Positions 37,646-47,728 of a stretch of DNA of 64,000 nt are shown one piece after another. Numbering within the stretch: the first letter of the stretch is position 1; each line of letters begins with the position of its first letter. This stretch comes from Ochrobactrum sp. RH2CCR150 (GTDB taxonomy: Bacteria > Pseudomonadota > Alphaproteobacteria > Rhizobiales > Rhizobiaceae): the NCBI GenBank assembly GCA_014138095.1, contig JACGXE010000001.1:372001-436000 (forward strand), in the 5' to 3' direction. Made by a program: the position numbers and the translations under genes. The notes beneath the pieces are model-generated. The model saw only the letters and a program-made list of their open reading frames with translations. It ran no database searches and had not been told where the DNA came from.

Positions 37646-38044
37646 TCAGGCGAGAGGCGGTGCTTGCGGCGGTGCCGAAGGCGGATAGACAGCACGGCGT
37701 AAAACCGGCTGTGGCGGCACAACGCCATCGGCCATCGCGATATGCGGCGACGGGCCGGTCGAGCTGTCAGGCGTTGGGCACAGGAAACCTGAGGCGATAC
37801 GGCAGGCCTCGCAGCTTTCGCTGCTCAGATGCTTGTCATGGCCGTGATGATCCTGATTTTCACCCTGATCGCTGATGCAGATGACAGGATAGGTTCCATC
37901 AGGCAGCTGGTATTGCGCCAGCTGAAAACTGTCGAGAGCATTCAGGTCGACGGGCTTATGCGCGAATGCCACGAGCATCAAAGCCAATACGCTCAACAGG
38001 CGTATTGCAAGACTGCTCCGAAACTGGCGCGCGCTGAACTTCAA
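37646..38044 (-). CDS. Putative periplasmic Cys/His protein, DUF2946-like
   Basis: 132 residues if TTG at 38044 is used (MKFSARQFRSSLAIRLLSVL, a basic then hydrophobic signal-like start with GGGAG upstream). A longer frame from ATG 38110 begins only five bases from a hairpin and lacks a ribosome-binding site. The later part has DQGENQDHHGHDKH and SESCEACRIASGFLCPTP, a His-rich stretch and a C-x2-C plus third Cys, resembling DUF2946 proteins often found with copper genes. It lies 74 bp upstream of the YcnI-PCuAC gene and is probably cotranscribed. The family assignment is tentative. Confidence 0.6.
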   Translation of the reverse strand: MKFSARQFRSSLAIRLLSVLALMLVAFAHKPVDLNALDSFQLAQYQLPDGTYPVICISDQGENQDHHGHDKHLSSESCEACRIASGFLCPTPDSSTGPSPHIAMADGVVPPQPVLRRAVYPPSAPPQAPPLA

Positions 38045-38114
38045 CCTACGGCATCTCCCTGTGTCGCAGAGCCTATCTAGTCTAAACGCTGCATCTTTGC
38101 CAAGCGCCAAACGA

Positions 38115-38141
38115 AACCGGCGCGAATTGGTCGCGCCGGTT
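38115..38141 (-). terminator. Hairpin after the GMC dehydrogenase gene
   Basis: AACCGGCGCG, loop AATTGGT, CGCGCCGGTT. Perfect 10-bp stem, 39 bp past the stop of the leftward GMC gene, with no clear T-run. Confidence 0.6.
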
Positions 38142-38179
38142 CTGCTTGCTGCGGTCAGGGGAGAATGTTTGCTGTCTGA

Positions 38180-39751
38180 CTAGATCGTCCGCTTTTTCAT
38201 CTGCTCCGCAATGTAGTCCGCCTGACGGATGGCAAGCGCCACAATGGTCAGGGTTGGATTTTCGGCAGCGCCGCTTGTGAACTGGCTACCGTCCGACACG
38301 AACAGGTTCTTGATGTCATGTGTCTGCCCATGCTTGTTCACCACGCCGTCCTTCGGCTTATCGCTCATGCGATTTGTGCCGAGATTATGCGTTGAAGGGT
38401 AGGGCGGCGTCGGGAAGGTACGAACGGCCCCCACCGCTTCATAGAGCGCCTTGCCCTGCGCATAGGCATGCGTGCGCATCGCAACATCGTTGGGATGATC
38501 GCTATAATGCACATCCGGCACAGGCAGGCCGTGCTCGTCTTTCACATCCTTGCTCAATGTGATGCGGTTGTTCTCCTGCGGCATGTCCTCGCCGACGATC
38601 CAGAGGCCTGCCATATTGACGTAATCATCCAGCGCTGAGGTAAAGCTGCGGCCCCAGCCGCCCGGATTGAGGAACGCCGCCATGAAGGGAAGCCCGAGCG
38701 AAATGGTCTCCATTTCATAACCGCCGACAAAGCCGCGCTTCGGATCGTGGATCGCTTCGTCGCGGATGATGCCAGCCATGGTCGTGCCGCGATACATGTG
38801 AACCGGCTTTTCAAACGAGGCGTAAACCGAGCCGGTCGTGTGGCGCATGTAATTGCGCCCGACCTGCCCCGATGAATTGGCAAGTCCGTCCGGAAATTTG
38901 GATGAAGCCGAGTTGAGCAACAGGCGTGGGCTTTCGATCGAATTGCCCGCAACGCAGACAACGCGCGCTTTTTGCAGATGCTGCTTGCCGTCCTTGTCGG
39001 CATAGAGCACGCCCGTCACCTTGCCAGCCGCATCGTGCTCGATTTTCAGCGCAGTGGATTCAGGACGGACTTCCAGCTTGCCGGTCTCTTCGCCCTTTGG
39101 AATTTCGGTGTAAAGCGTCGACCATTTCGCGCCCCATTTGCAGCCTTGGAAGCAGAAGCCGGTCTGCTGACAGCCCATGCGGTCATCGCGTGGCGCGGAA
39201 TTAATGGCCATGCGACCGGTATGGCATTCCTTGTAGCCGAGCTTGTCGGCACCGGCTTTCATCACCTTGAAATTGTTGTTGCCGGGCAGGCCTTCAATAC
39301 CGTTGGTGCGCGTCACGCCCATCTTGTCCTCGGCCTTGGTATAATAAGGCTCCAGATCGGCAAGGGTGATCGGCCAGTCGAGCAGGTTTGCGCCTTCCAA
39401 CTTGCCGTAATTGGTCAGCGTGTGGAATTCGTGTTCCTGAAAACGCAACGATGCGCCAGCCCAGTGAGTGGTGGTGCCGCCCACTGCCTTGACGATCCAT
39501 GCGGGCAGATTCGGGAAGTCCTTCGCAACCCGCCAGTCACCTGATGTGGTGCGCTTGTCCAGCCAGGCAAGCTGCGCGAAGCTGTCCCATTCTTCATTGA
39601 TGAAATCTTCGAATTCGTGGCGCTTTCCGGCTTCCAGAATAACGACGTCGATGCCTTTTTGCGCCAGCTCGTTGCCGAGCGTGCCGCCGCCAGCACCGGA
39701 ACCGATGATGACGACGACCTTGTCGTCCTTGAGATCATATGGAGCAGCCAT
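38180..39751 (-). CDS. GMC family oxidoreductase, large FAD subunit
   Basis: 523 residues from MAAPYDLKDDKVVVI; GGGAGGAAAC precedes this ATG, whereas the longer frame runs into an intergenic repeat. FAD-binding Rossmann motif VVVIIGSGAGGGTLGNELA (about 13-31) and the C-terminal GMC signature KNLFVSDGSQFTSGAAENPT, with the usual His-Asn region just before (STHNLGTNRMSD). It resembles the dehydrogenase subunit of membrane-bound gluconate/2-ketogluconate- or sorbitol-type dehydrogenases. The Tat-exported small subunit gene lies immediately upstream. The cytochrome c subunit common in these complexes is not seen here. Substrate unknown. Confidence 0.9.
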   Translation of the reverse strand: MAAPYDLKDDKVVVIIGSGAGGGTLGNELAQKGIDVVILEAGKRHEFEDFINEEWDSFAQLAWLDKRTTSGDWRVAKDFPNLPAWIVKAVGGTTTHWAGASLRFQEHEFHTLTNYGKLEGANLLDWPITLADLEPYYTKAEDKMGVTRTNGIEGLPGNNNFKVMKAGADKLGYKECHTGRMAINSAPRDDRMGCQQTGFCFQGCKWGAKWSTLYTEIPKGEETGKLEVRPESTALKIEHDAAGKVTGVLYADKDGKQHLQKARVVCVAGNSIESPRLLLNSASSKFPDGLANSSGQVGRNYMRHTTGSVYASFEKPVHMYRGTTMAGIIRDEAIHDPKRGFVGGYEMETISLGLPFMAAFLNPGGWGRSFTSALDDYVNMAGLWIVGEDMPQENNRITLSKDVKDEHGLPVPDVHYSDHPNDVAMRTHAYAQGKALYEAVGAVRTFPTPPYPSTHNLGTNRMSDKPKDGVVNKHGQTHDIKNLFVSDGSQFTSGAAENPTLTIVALAIRQADYIAEQMKKRTI

Positions 39752-39860
39752 GGTTTCCTCCCAATGCTTCGCCGTTTCCGCAAAGCGCATGGCGCTTGCC
39801 GGACGGTGATGCCGCTGTGAAATTGGTTCGGTTGAGCTTGATCCGGCTCTTTTGTTTTTA

Positions 39861-39907
39861 CGCATTATCCTACGCAAAACCGCTACGCACTTTTGCTGGA
39901 AATGCTC
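39861..39907. repeat. Intergenic repeat, GCATTTCCAGCAAAAGTGCG type
   Basis: Reverse-complement copy of 11779-11826, nearly identical. It sits between the two dehydrogenase subunit genes and touches the stop codon of the upstream one. Confidence 0.8.
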
Positions 39908-40461
39908 TAAAGCCACTCGATATCGTCGAAGCCGCGCTTGATGTAACCGCCCTTGGAATAGGACTCGCCTTCGTAGCCGAAGAGCGGCCAGATATCCTTC
40001 TGGTTATAAAGGCCGGTCACAAGTCCGCTGCGCACCTTCTGGAAGAAGGGGCTTTCTTCGATATCGTGCAGGATCGCCACGCGCTCTTCCTCCCAGCCCA
40101 GACCCAGATATCCTCCGGCTCCGGCCCGTTTGTTCAGATCGGCAACACCGTCCTCGATCAGCTTTTTCAGCGTTTCATCCTTGGCGGAATCCGCGTCATA
40201 GGGTTTGATGGCAATGGCGTAAAACCGGTCGGGAAGCTTGTCATGCGGATAGATATCGCGTGCGAGCTGGATCAGCGTCGCCATGGTCTCGGGCTTGAGC
40301 GTCGTTGTTTCAAGCGCCCATGCAAATTGCGGGCAGATAACGGCATTGCCGCTGATGACCAGCATGGCCCCAAGGCTCAGGCCCGCACCGCGCTTCAAGA
40401 GGTCGCGGCGGGAGAGCTTCTTCTTTTCGTGGGTGGAAAGACCGTCGAAAACGGTTGTCAT
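39907..40461 (-). CDS. Tat-exported small subunit, gluconate 2-dehydrogenase subunit 3 family-like
   Basis: 184 residues. The Tat signal has LSRRDLLKRGAGLSLGAML (about 17-35). The rest contains LIQLARDIYPHDKLPDRFYA and KVRSGLVTGLYNQKDIWPLFGYEG with the terminal YIKRGFDDIEWL, typical of the small subunit of GMC-type gluconate/alcohol dehydrogenases. The start is MTTVFDGLS at 40461 with AAGGAGG upstream; the longer open frame is noncoding leader. It probably helps export and maturation of the large subunit, which has no signal of its own and would be carried through Tat with it. Confidence 0.87.
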   Translation of the reverse strand: MTTVFDGLSTHEKKKLSRRDLLKRGAGLSLGAMLVISGNAVICPQFAWALETTTLKPETMATLIQLARDIYPHDKLPDRFYAIAIKPYDADSAKDETLKKLIEDGVADLNKRAGAGGYLGLGWEEERVAILHDIEESPFFQKVRSGLVTGLYNQKDIWPLFGYEGESYSKGGYIKRGFDDIEWL

Positions 40462-40545
40462 TCGGTTCTCCTCCTTTGCTTGCCCATCCGGAATGGATGG
40501 ACTGGCTGCGCGCCCCCGGCGAATTGTCGCCACCGGGAACGCTGG

Positions 40546-40582
40546 CGTCTGTCGTGGCCGCTCCTCTCGGCCATGACAGACG
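40546..40582 (-). terminator. Stem-loop between gloA-like and dehydrogenase genes
   Basis: CGTCTGTCGTGGCCG (40546-40560) pairs with CGGCCATGACAGACG (40568-40582) with one G-T pair, loop CTCCTCT. A 15-bp stem without T-run, so an attenuator, processing site or REP-like element as much as a terminator. Confidence 0.5.
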
Positions 40583-40600
40583 ATACTGGCGCCGGGCGGC

Positions 40601-40996
40601 TTACCGGTAACGGCCGCCGCGCTGCAGAATTTCGATCTTGTAGCCGTCCGGGTCTTCGGCAAAGAAGAAACGGGCAAGCTGCACGCCGTTATTCTTGAAA
40701 TCGACAAGCTTGCCGACCTTGAAGCCAAGCGCGGTGAAGCGCGCATGTTCGGCGTCGACATCGTCCACGACCACAGCAAGATGACCGTAACCGTCGCCCA
40801 GATTGTAGGGTTCGGTGCGGCCCTTGTTGACGGTCAGCTCGACTTCGAAGTCGGCTTCTGCATTGCGCAGATAAATCAGCGTGAATGTTTCGAAATCAAT
40901 GCGTTCTGCAATGTCGAGCTTGAAGGCTTGGTGGTAGAAGGAAACGGATTTTTCCTCGTCGAGAACGCGGATCATCGAATGAATGGCTTTAGCCAC
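40601..40996 (-). CDS. Lactoylglutathione lyase family protein (glyoxalase I)
   Basis: 131-residue VOC metalloenzyme. MAKAIHSMIRVLDEEKSVSF supplies the first metal His; YLRNAEADFEVELTVN carries a Glu, GYGHLAVVVDDVDAEHA the second His, and FFAEDPDGYKIEIL the last Glu, the pattern of glyoxalase I. It converts the hemithioacetal of methylglyoxal and glutathione to S-lactoylglutathione. AGGAGT precedes the ATG. It is upstream of the dehydrogenase pair on the same strand. Confidence 0.9.
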   Translation of the reverse strand: MAKAIHSMIRVLDEEKSVSFYHQAFKLDIAERIDFETFTLIYLRNAEADFEVELTVNKGRTEPYNLGDGYGHLAVVVDDVDAEHARFTALGFKVGKLVDFKNNGVQLARFFFAEDPDGYKIEILQRGGRYR

Positions 40997-41188
40997 AAGT
41001 GACTCCTATTTCTTGCATGTCATTTTTGGCAGCGCTTCAGCAAAAGCGGCTTGCGATTGTCTCACTGGTTGTCGATTATGAAAGAAAAAACGACGGCGTG
41101 GTGGCAATCGGCTACCACAGCGCAGTTCGTGCTCTCGAGGGAGCGCTTTTCAATCTGGAAACAGATCGGCGCTCTGAAGTTTATTTCT

Positions 41189-41236
41189 GCGCACATCTTT
41201 TCCGAAAACCGTTTCACACTTTTCGGGATGTGCTCT
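41189..41236. repeat. Intergenic repeat, CCGAAAACCGTTTCACACTT type
   Basis: GCGCACATCTTTTCCGAAAA then CCGTTTCACACTTTTCGGGATGTGCT. Matches the reverse complement of 54361-54406. Ends GCACATC/GATGTGC are inverted. Confidence 0.8.
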
Positions 41237-41251
41237 GTAATGGAGGAACCC

Positions 41252-41545
41252 ATGTGCAAGGTTTTCGCCGAGCAGGACCCGGAAGGCTACCGGCAGATCA
41301 ATCGCTCCGTGCGCATTGGCGGGCATTCCACCAGCATTCAGCTGGAGGCGACATTCTGGCGTCTGCTGGATGAAATCGCAGCCAGCCAGAATCTGACCAC
41401 GCCGCGCTTCATCTCGACACTCTATGATGAAGCACTGGAGGCCAATGGCGCGATCCCGAATTTCGCCTCCATGCTGCGCACCACCTGCGCGCTTTATCTC
41501 ATGGGACATCGCCCCGAATCTGCCGTCTGCGAGGAAGCGGCCTGA
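41252..41545 (+). CDS. Ribbon-helix-helix domain protein (RHH_4-like)
   Basis: 97 residues from MCKVFAEQDPEGY; GGAGGAACCC precedes this ATG. It begins with the MCKVFAEQDP motif of the rhizobial RHH_4 family, followed by RSVRIGGHSTSIQLEATFWRLLDEIA, the ribbon strand and helices of a DNA-binding ribbon-helix-helix domain. Probably a small dimeric regulator; the target is unknown. The upstream open frame runs through the intergenic repeat and is not real. An octamer array follows its stop. Confidence 0.85.
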   Translation: MCKVFAEQDPEGYRQINRSVRIGGHSTSIQLEATFWRLLDEIAASQNLTTPRFISTLYDEALEANGAIPNFASMLRTTCALYLMGHRPESAVCEEAA

Positions 41546-41571
41546 ATGAGGTATTGGCCTCTTGGTGAAAT

Positions 41572-41660
41572 GGGAATAGGGGAGTAGGGAAATAGGGCAG
41601 TAGGGCAGTAGGGCAATATGTTTTATACATACTCACTTACTCCCCTATTCCCTTACTGCC
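41572..41660. repeat. Octanucleotide array in inverted arrangement upstream of mrp
   Basis: Six imperfect 8-bp units of type GGNANTAG (41572-41619: GGGAATAG, GGGAGTAG, GGAAATAG, GGCAGTAG twice, GGCAATAT), a short AT spacer, then three units in the opposite orientation (41637-41660: TTACTCCC, CTATTCCC, TTACTGCC). The two halves can pair. Read in another phase, two units are AGGGCAGT, the octamer of Brucella HOOF-Print loci. Confidence 0.88.
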
Positions 41661-41678
41661 TTCACTAAAGGAATCGAA

Positions 41679-42851
41679 ATGGCAAGCGTAACGCGCGAAC
41701 AGGTTCTGGAGCGGCTGAAGACCGTGACGGGACCGGACTTCGAAAGCGATGTTGTGTCGCTCGGACTGGTATCGGATATCTTTATTGCCGACGGCAAGGT
41801 CTTCTTCTCCATCACGGTTCCGGCGGAACGCGCAGACGGGCTGGAACCCATGCGGGTTGCAGCGGAAAAGGCCGTGAAGGAAATCCCCGGCGTTTCCGGC
41901 GCACTGGTCACGCTGACAGCGGAAAAGCGAGGCGGTCGCACCAGCGACGACGCTCCGCCGCCGCCAAAGCCGCAACCACGCCCTGCTGCTGCCGCACCTG
42001 CGCAGCATCGCCATCCCTCGCCACCGCAACGTGCGGCGCAAAAGCCCGGTATTCCGGGCGTCGGCGCGATCATCGCTGTCGCATCGGGCAAGGGCGGCGT
42101 TGGCAAGTCCACCACAGCGGTCAATCTGGCGCTCGGTCTGCAGGCCAATGGCTTGAAGGTCGGCATTCTCGATGCCGATATTTACGGCCCGTCCATGCCG
42201 CGTCTTCTGGGCCTTACCGGTCGTCCGGAAACGATTGAAGGCCGCATCCTGAAGCCGATGGAAAATTACGGCCTCAAGGTCATGTCCATGGGCTTCATGG
42301 TCGATGAGGAAACGCCGATGATCTGGCGCGGGCCGATGGTCATGTCGGCGCTGACGCAGATGCTGCGCGAAGTGGCTTGGGGCGAGCTGGATGTTCTCGT
42401 CGTCGACATGCCTCCGGGCACCGGCGATGCGCAATTGACGATGGCGCAACAGGTGCCGCTCGCTGGCGCGGTTGTCGTTTCGACGCCACAGGATCTGGCG
42501 CTGATCGATGCGCGCAAGGGCTTGTCCATGTTCCGCAAGGTGGATGTGCCGTTGCTCGGCATCGTCGAGAATATGAGCTACTTCATCGCACCGGATACCG
42601 GCAAGCGCTACGATATTTTCGGTCACGGCGGCGCGCGCAGGGAGGCCGAGCGCCTCAATGTGCCGTTCCTCGGCGAAGTGCCGCTGCATATGGATATCCG
42701 CGCGCATTCGGATAATGGCACGCCGGTCACGGTGGTCGAGCCGGACAGCGAACACGCGAAAATCTACCGCGATATCGCCTCCAAGGTCTGGGAAAACATG
42801 AAGGGCGGCAACGGCGCTGGCAGGCCAGCCCCGGCGATTGTCTTCGATTAA
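41679..42851 (+). CDS. mrp: Mrp/ApbC-type iron-sulfur cluster carrier ATPase
   Basis: 390 residues. N-terminal MIP18/DUF59 domain (about 1-85, VTGPDFESDVVSLGLVSDIF), a Pro/Ala-rich linker (about 90-120), then the ParA/MinD-like ATPase with deviant Walker A SGKGGVGKSTTAVNLALG (about 133-150) and VVDMPPGTGDAQLTM. It probably assembles or transfers Fe-S clusters in the cytosol. In the place where many Mrp/NBP35 proteins have a C-x2-C pair, this one reads ENMSYFIAPDTGKRYDIF with no cysteine. The gene is flanked on both sides by octamer arrays, the downstream one beginning within two bases of the stop codon. Confidence 0.93.
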   Translation: MASVTREQVLERLKTVTGPDFESDVVSLGLVSDIFIADGKVFFSITVPAERADGLEPMRVAAEKAVKEIPGVSGALVTLTAEKRGGRTSDDAPPPPKPQPRPAAAAPAQHRHPSPPQRAAQKPGIPGVGAIIAVASGKGGVGKSTTAVNLALGLQANGLKVGILDADIYGPSMPRLLGLTGRPETIEGRILKPMENYGLKVMSMGFMVDEETPMIWRGPMVMSALTQMLREVAWGELDVLVVDMPPGTGDAQLTMAQQVPLAGAVVVSTPQDLALIDARKGLSMFRKVDVPLLGIVENMSYFIAPDTGKRYDIFGHGGARREAERLNVPFLGEVPLHMDIRAHSDNGTPVTVVEPDSEHAKIYRDIASKVWENMKGGNGAGRPAPAIVFD

Positions 42852-42852
42852 G

Positions 42853-42884
42853 GGGGTAGGGGAGTAAGGCAGTAGGGGAATAAG
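42853..42884 (+). repeat. Forward octamer units directly after mrp
   Basis: Four imperfect units GGGGGTAG, GGGAGTAA, GGCAGTAG, GGGAATAA, starting two bases after the mrp stop. They are in inverted orientation to the CTATTCCC array that follows 38 bp later. Confidence 0.8.
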
Positions 42885-42922
42885 TGAAGAGAGCGCTTGA
42901 ACAAGGTTTCGGCCTTACTAGC

Positions 42923-43002
42923 CTATTCCCCTATTCCCCTATTCCCCTATTCCCCTATTCCCCTATTCCCCTATTCCCCTATTCCCCTATTCCCCTATTC
43001 CC
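42923..43002. repeat. Perfect (CTATTCCC)10 tandem array between mrp and pgm
   Basis: Ten exact, contiguous copies of CTATTCCC, followed by a partial unit CTA and, eight bases on, the pgm stop codon. Reverse complement of GGGAATAG, the commonest unit of the array upstream of mrp. A perfect array of this length is expected to vary in copy number by slipped-strand replication. Confidence 0.97.
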
Positions 43003-43010
43003 CTAACTGA

Positions 43011-44974
<1,964 letters not shown>

Positions 44975-47692
44975 TTAGTATTTGTTGGAAAAAATTGCAT
45001 CACCCATAAATAGGCTGGTGACACCCGTCATGGCCCCAACCATTTCGTTTCCGCTTAGTCCGAAATCTGTTCTGATGCCAGCAATCTCGACCTCCTTCCG
45101 CACTTGATGCAGAATATCCATACCGTCTAACCCAAGGGTTCGTGCAAGGTAATAATCCGCCATCATTCCGTGGCAGATGCCGTGAGAAGAGCGTATTTCA
45201 CCAAGCCGCGCAGTTACGATGGCCATATCGGAGTCATAGGTTTCGGCGGGTATATATGGGCGGCAATGCAATCTTGAGTAGCCGATGCCGACTGTACCAT
45301 GGCACCAGGATGTGCTGTAGACGTTGTCTTTTCCAATACGGGGCCATCCCAGCTCTGTGCGGTATCTGGTCTCTCGCTCAAGATTGCGCAATATGACTGA
45401 AAGCGCCTCATCATCTTCTTGCTGGAAATAGGTCATGTACTCAGCAAGTACCGCCGACACGCCCGCCGTTCCGTGAGCAAAGCCCAGTGACGTGGTTTGG
45501 TCGTCAACCAGAGATCCGGCTTTGCGTTTCAAGAGATTGAATGAAAAATCAGCTAGCCTGGCGATTTTCTCTGCAATTGGATAATCGCGGAACTGTTGGT
45601 GTAGCCTCAGCAACATGCTTAAAGTGCCCCCAATGCCGCTCACAAACTCGATCTGCTCGTAATGCTCCACTGTCTCTGTTAGCAAGCAATAAGAAATTTT
45701 ACTCAGTTCACGATCAATAATAGGCAGAAGCTTGATCAGGCGCGCATTGTTTATGACACCGAGGCTCCACAGAGTTCCCGCCGTGCCGCTCAATGCACCG
45801 AGTTCAGCCGAAGACGTGTCTTGGAGCTGTTCGATAGTCTGGTCGGAAATCCTGCCAGCGAATTCCGTGAAACGGGGACAAGACAAACGCTGACCGGTAA
45901 TATGGAAGGCCAAAGCAATGCCGGAAATGCCTTGATAAAGGTCAATTCCACTCAAACCCGCATGAATTATATCGTCTTTTATGTGGATTGTACGCCAATT
46001 GATTTTTTCGTCGATCATCAGCGCGCAGTCCATAACCTTGCTCATTGCAAAATAAGCCAGTTTATCGATCCATTGCTCGGTGGATACCGCCTCTTGCGCT
46101 TCATCTTCATAAATTGTTTTTCTCGCGACCCATTTCTCCCCTTTCCTCAAGCGATAAACGAGGAATGCCTGCTCGGCGTCCTCCATGACCTGTTGGATAA
46201 AGGCAGGTGTTAGTCGCGAGAACTGGCTCTCGAGTTTTTGCCGGGGCGATTGATGAATGATCGTTGGGAGCTTCTCTCCAAATCCATTGAGCAGAACAGA
46301 AGAATCGAACGGCATAGAAAAATAAGGAACGTCGCCGCGAGTCAGTTCTAGTAGCTCTGACTCCATAATATTTGTATCCCGGCTCGGATCGCAAAGAGCG
46401 AGCAGCTCTTGCGCTGCACTATCCTTTTTCAAAGAACTGGGATGGCCGCAATTATATAGTATCTTTGTATATTCTTCTGTTGATTGCTTGATGATGCGAA
46501 TAGGAGCGCGACCAATATTGTCCCGTATAGCCCGGAGAACCTCGTCTCGGTTCTCGTGGACGAAAATTAGGGTTTCCCGTATCCCGTAAAGGATATCGCT
46601 CTCGTGTTGAATAAAATCGACTACATTTCCATTGAAGATAACTTGGCTTTGGTATTCCCCTGTATGTAGTTTTCTCCGTTCCATTTTAAGGGAGGAAACG
46701 CGTTTTTGGGGATTCACCAGAATGTCGATATTCGTTTGAACGTTCGATTGGGCGCTCAATGCGCTTATTTCCAGTTCATCATACAACGTCTCTGTGGGCA
46801 AAAGCAGCGAGCTGTACAGGTGATTATTCGTTGGATTGTGTCGTTCTGATTCCAAGGTACATGAGAAAAGCGTCTCCAGGTCGACAAGGATCGGATATTC
46901 GCCACAGGCGATGATGTTTTCCATATGAAGGTCGGTCGAGGAACAGAGATGAGCGAGCGCTATTAATGAACCATAGCGGCGATAAAAGTTTTTCACTTGT
47001 TCCGCAGTTTGGCATTCCTTCGGAACAATCGCTTCAGCCCAGCCGTAGTTTCCCTTGTTGATTGCACGCGGGAGAACATGATCAATTGGTGAGTGCTTGT
47101 TCCACCATGCAATGAAGTTGTAGTAGCCTTCATCTATGGCGATACTACGCGGTTTATAATAAAGTAAACGGCTGCGGCCTTCCTCATTTATGTACTCAAG
47201 CCGCGCGGTTTGCTGCATCCCTCGGTGAGGGTCGCCTATCATACGGATATCATTAATTCTCGTAATTGCATTATCGCTATGGAAATACTTCGCGGCCACG
47301 TTCAGATCCGTCTCGATACGGTCCATGAACTGTTGCAAAGAAATCGAAAAAATACTTATCTCTTGCTGCCACGTCGACCATAGTCTGGGATATTTTTCGC
47401 AAAGCGCCGACAAATTTTCTTGCTTGCAAACCTCTCGGATAAAAAATGCAAACCGGACGTTCTCTGTGTCCCCTTGCAGTAATCCGTCTTCGTCTGCAAA
47501 GTTCATCTCCAGTATCAGTACCCTTTCCCATTTTCTTTTGAATATTGGGAATAACGCTTCTTCCGCGATTTTACCGAATAATTTATTAGATATAATTTTA
47601 TTATCAATCTCTTTGATTTTTAGAATAATTCCGTCAGTGATATTTTTGTATACGTAATAAAACACGTCATCTTTTATACATTTGCAGTTCAT
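44975..47692 (-). CDS. Class II lanthipeptide synthetase (LanM)
   Basis: 905-residue bifunctional LanM enzyme. The N-terminal dehydratase domain (DUF4135, about 90-500) phosphorylates and eliminates Ser/Thr of the precursor; kinase-like residues are visible as Lys180 in LLYYKPRSIAID, Asp254/His256/Asn259 in STDLHMENI and Asp271/Glu273 in LVDLETLF. The C-terminal LanC-like cyclase (about 570-905) has AHGTAGVSAVLAEY and the zinc ligands Cys797 (STSWCHGTVGIG) and Cys840-His841 (SHGICHGMMADY), so it should form thioether rings. Less GC-rich than its neighbours. The small precursor gene lies 85 bp upstream on the same strand. No LanT, LanP or immunity gene adjoins it. Length is normal for LanM and no frameshift is seen. 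Confidence 0.95.
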   Translation of the reverse strand: MNCKCIKDDVFYYVYKNITDGIILKIKEIDNKIISNKLFGKIAEEALFPIFKRKWERVLILEMNFADEDGLLQGDTENVRFAFFIREVCKQENLSALCEKYPRLWSTWQQEISIFSISLQQFMDRIETDLNVAAKYFHSDNAITRINDIRMIGDPHRGMQQTARLEYINEEGRSRLLYYKPRSIAIDEGYYNFIAWWNKHSPIDHVLPRAINKGNYGWAEAIVPKECQTAEQVKNFYRRYGSLIALAHLCSSTDLHMENIIACGEYPILVDLETLFSCTLESERHNPTNNHLYSSLLLPTETLYDELEISALSAQSNVQTNIDILVNPQKRVSSLKMERRKLHTGEYQSQVIFNGNVVDFIQHESDILYGIRETLIFVHENRDEVLRAIRDNIGRAPIRIIKQSTEEYTKILYNCGHPSSLKKDSAAQELLALCDPSRDTNIMESELLELTRGDVPYFSMPFDSSVLLNGFGEKLPTIIHQSPRQKLESQFSRLTPAFIQQVMEDAEQAFLVYRLRKGEKWVARKTIYEDEAQEAVSTEQWIDKLAYFAMSKVMDCALMIDEKINWRTIHIKDDIIHAGLSGIDLYQGISGIALAFHITGQRLSCPRFTEFAGRISDQTIEQLQDTSSAELGALSGTAGTLWSLGVINNARLIKLLPIIDRELSKISYCLLTETVEHYEQIEFVSGIGGTLSMLLRLHQQFRDYPIAEKIARLADFSFNLLKRKAGSLVDDQTTSLGFAHGTAGVSAVLAEYMTYFQQEDDEALSVILRNLERETRYRTELGWPRIGKDNVYSTSWCHGTVGIGYSRLHCRPYIPAETYDSDMAIVTARLGEIRSSHGICHGMMADYYLARTLGLDGMDILHQVRKEVEIAGIRTDFGLSGNEMVGAMTGVTSLFMGDAIFSNKY

Positions 47693-47728
47693 TTGAATAC
47701 TTCAATAATATAGTTTAAATAATTTGTG

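Noticed and set aside
39752-39916. N-terminal extension of the GMC dehydrogenase
   Set aside because: The extra residues are translated intergenic repeat, and GGGAGG precedes the ATG at 39751.
41051-41251. N-terminal extension of the ribbon-helix-helix protein
   Set aside because: It is made of repeat sequence; the family N-terminus and ribosome-binding site place the start at 41252.
42923-43002. CRISPR array
   Set aside because: The repeats are contiguous 8-mers with no spacers and no cas genes; it is a simple tandem repeat.
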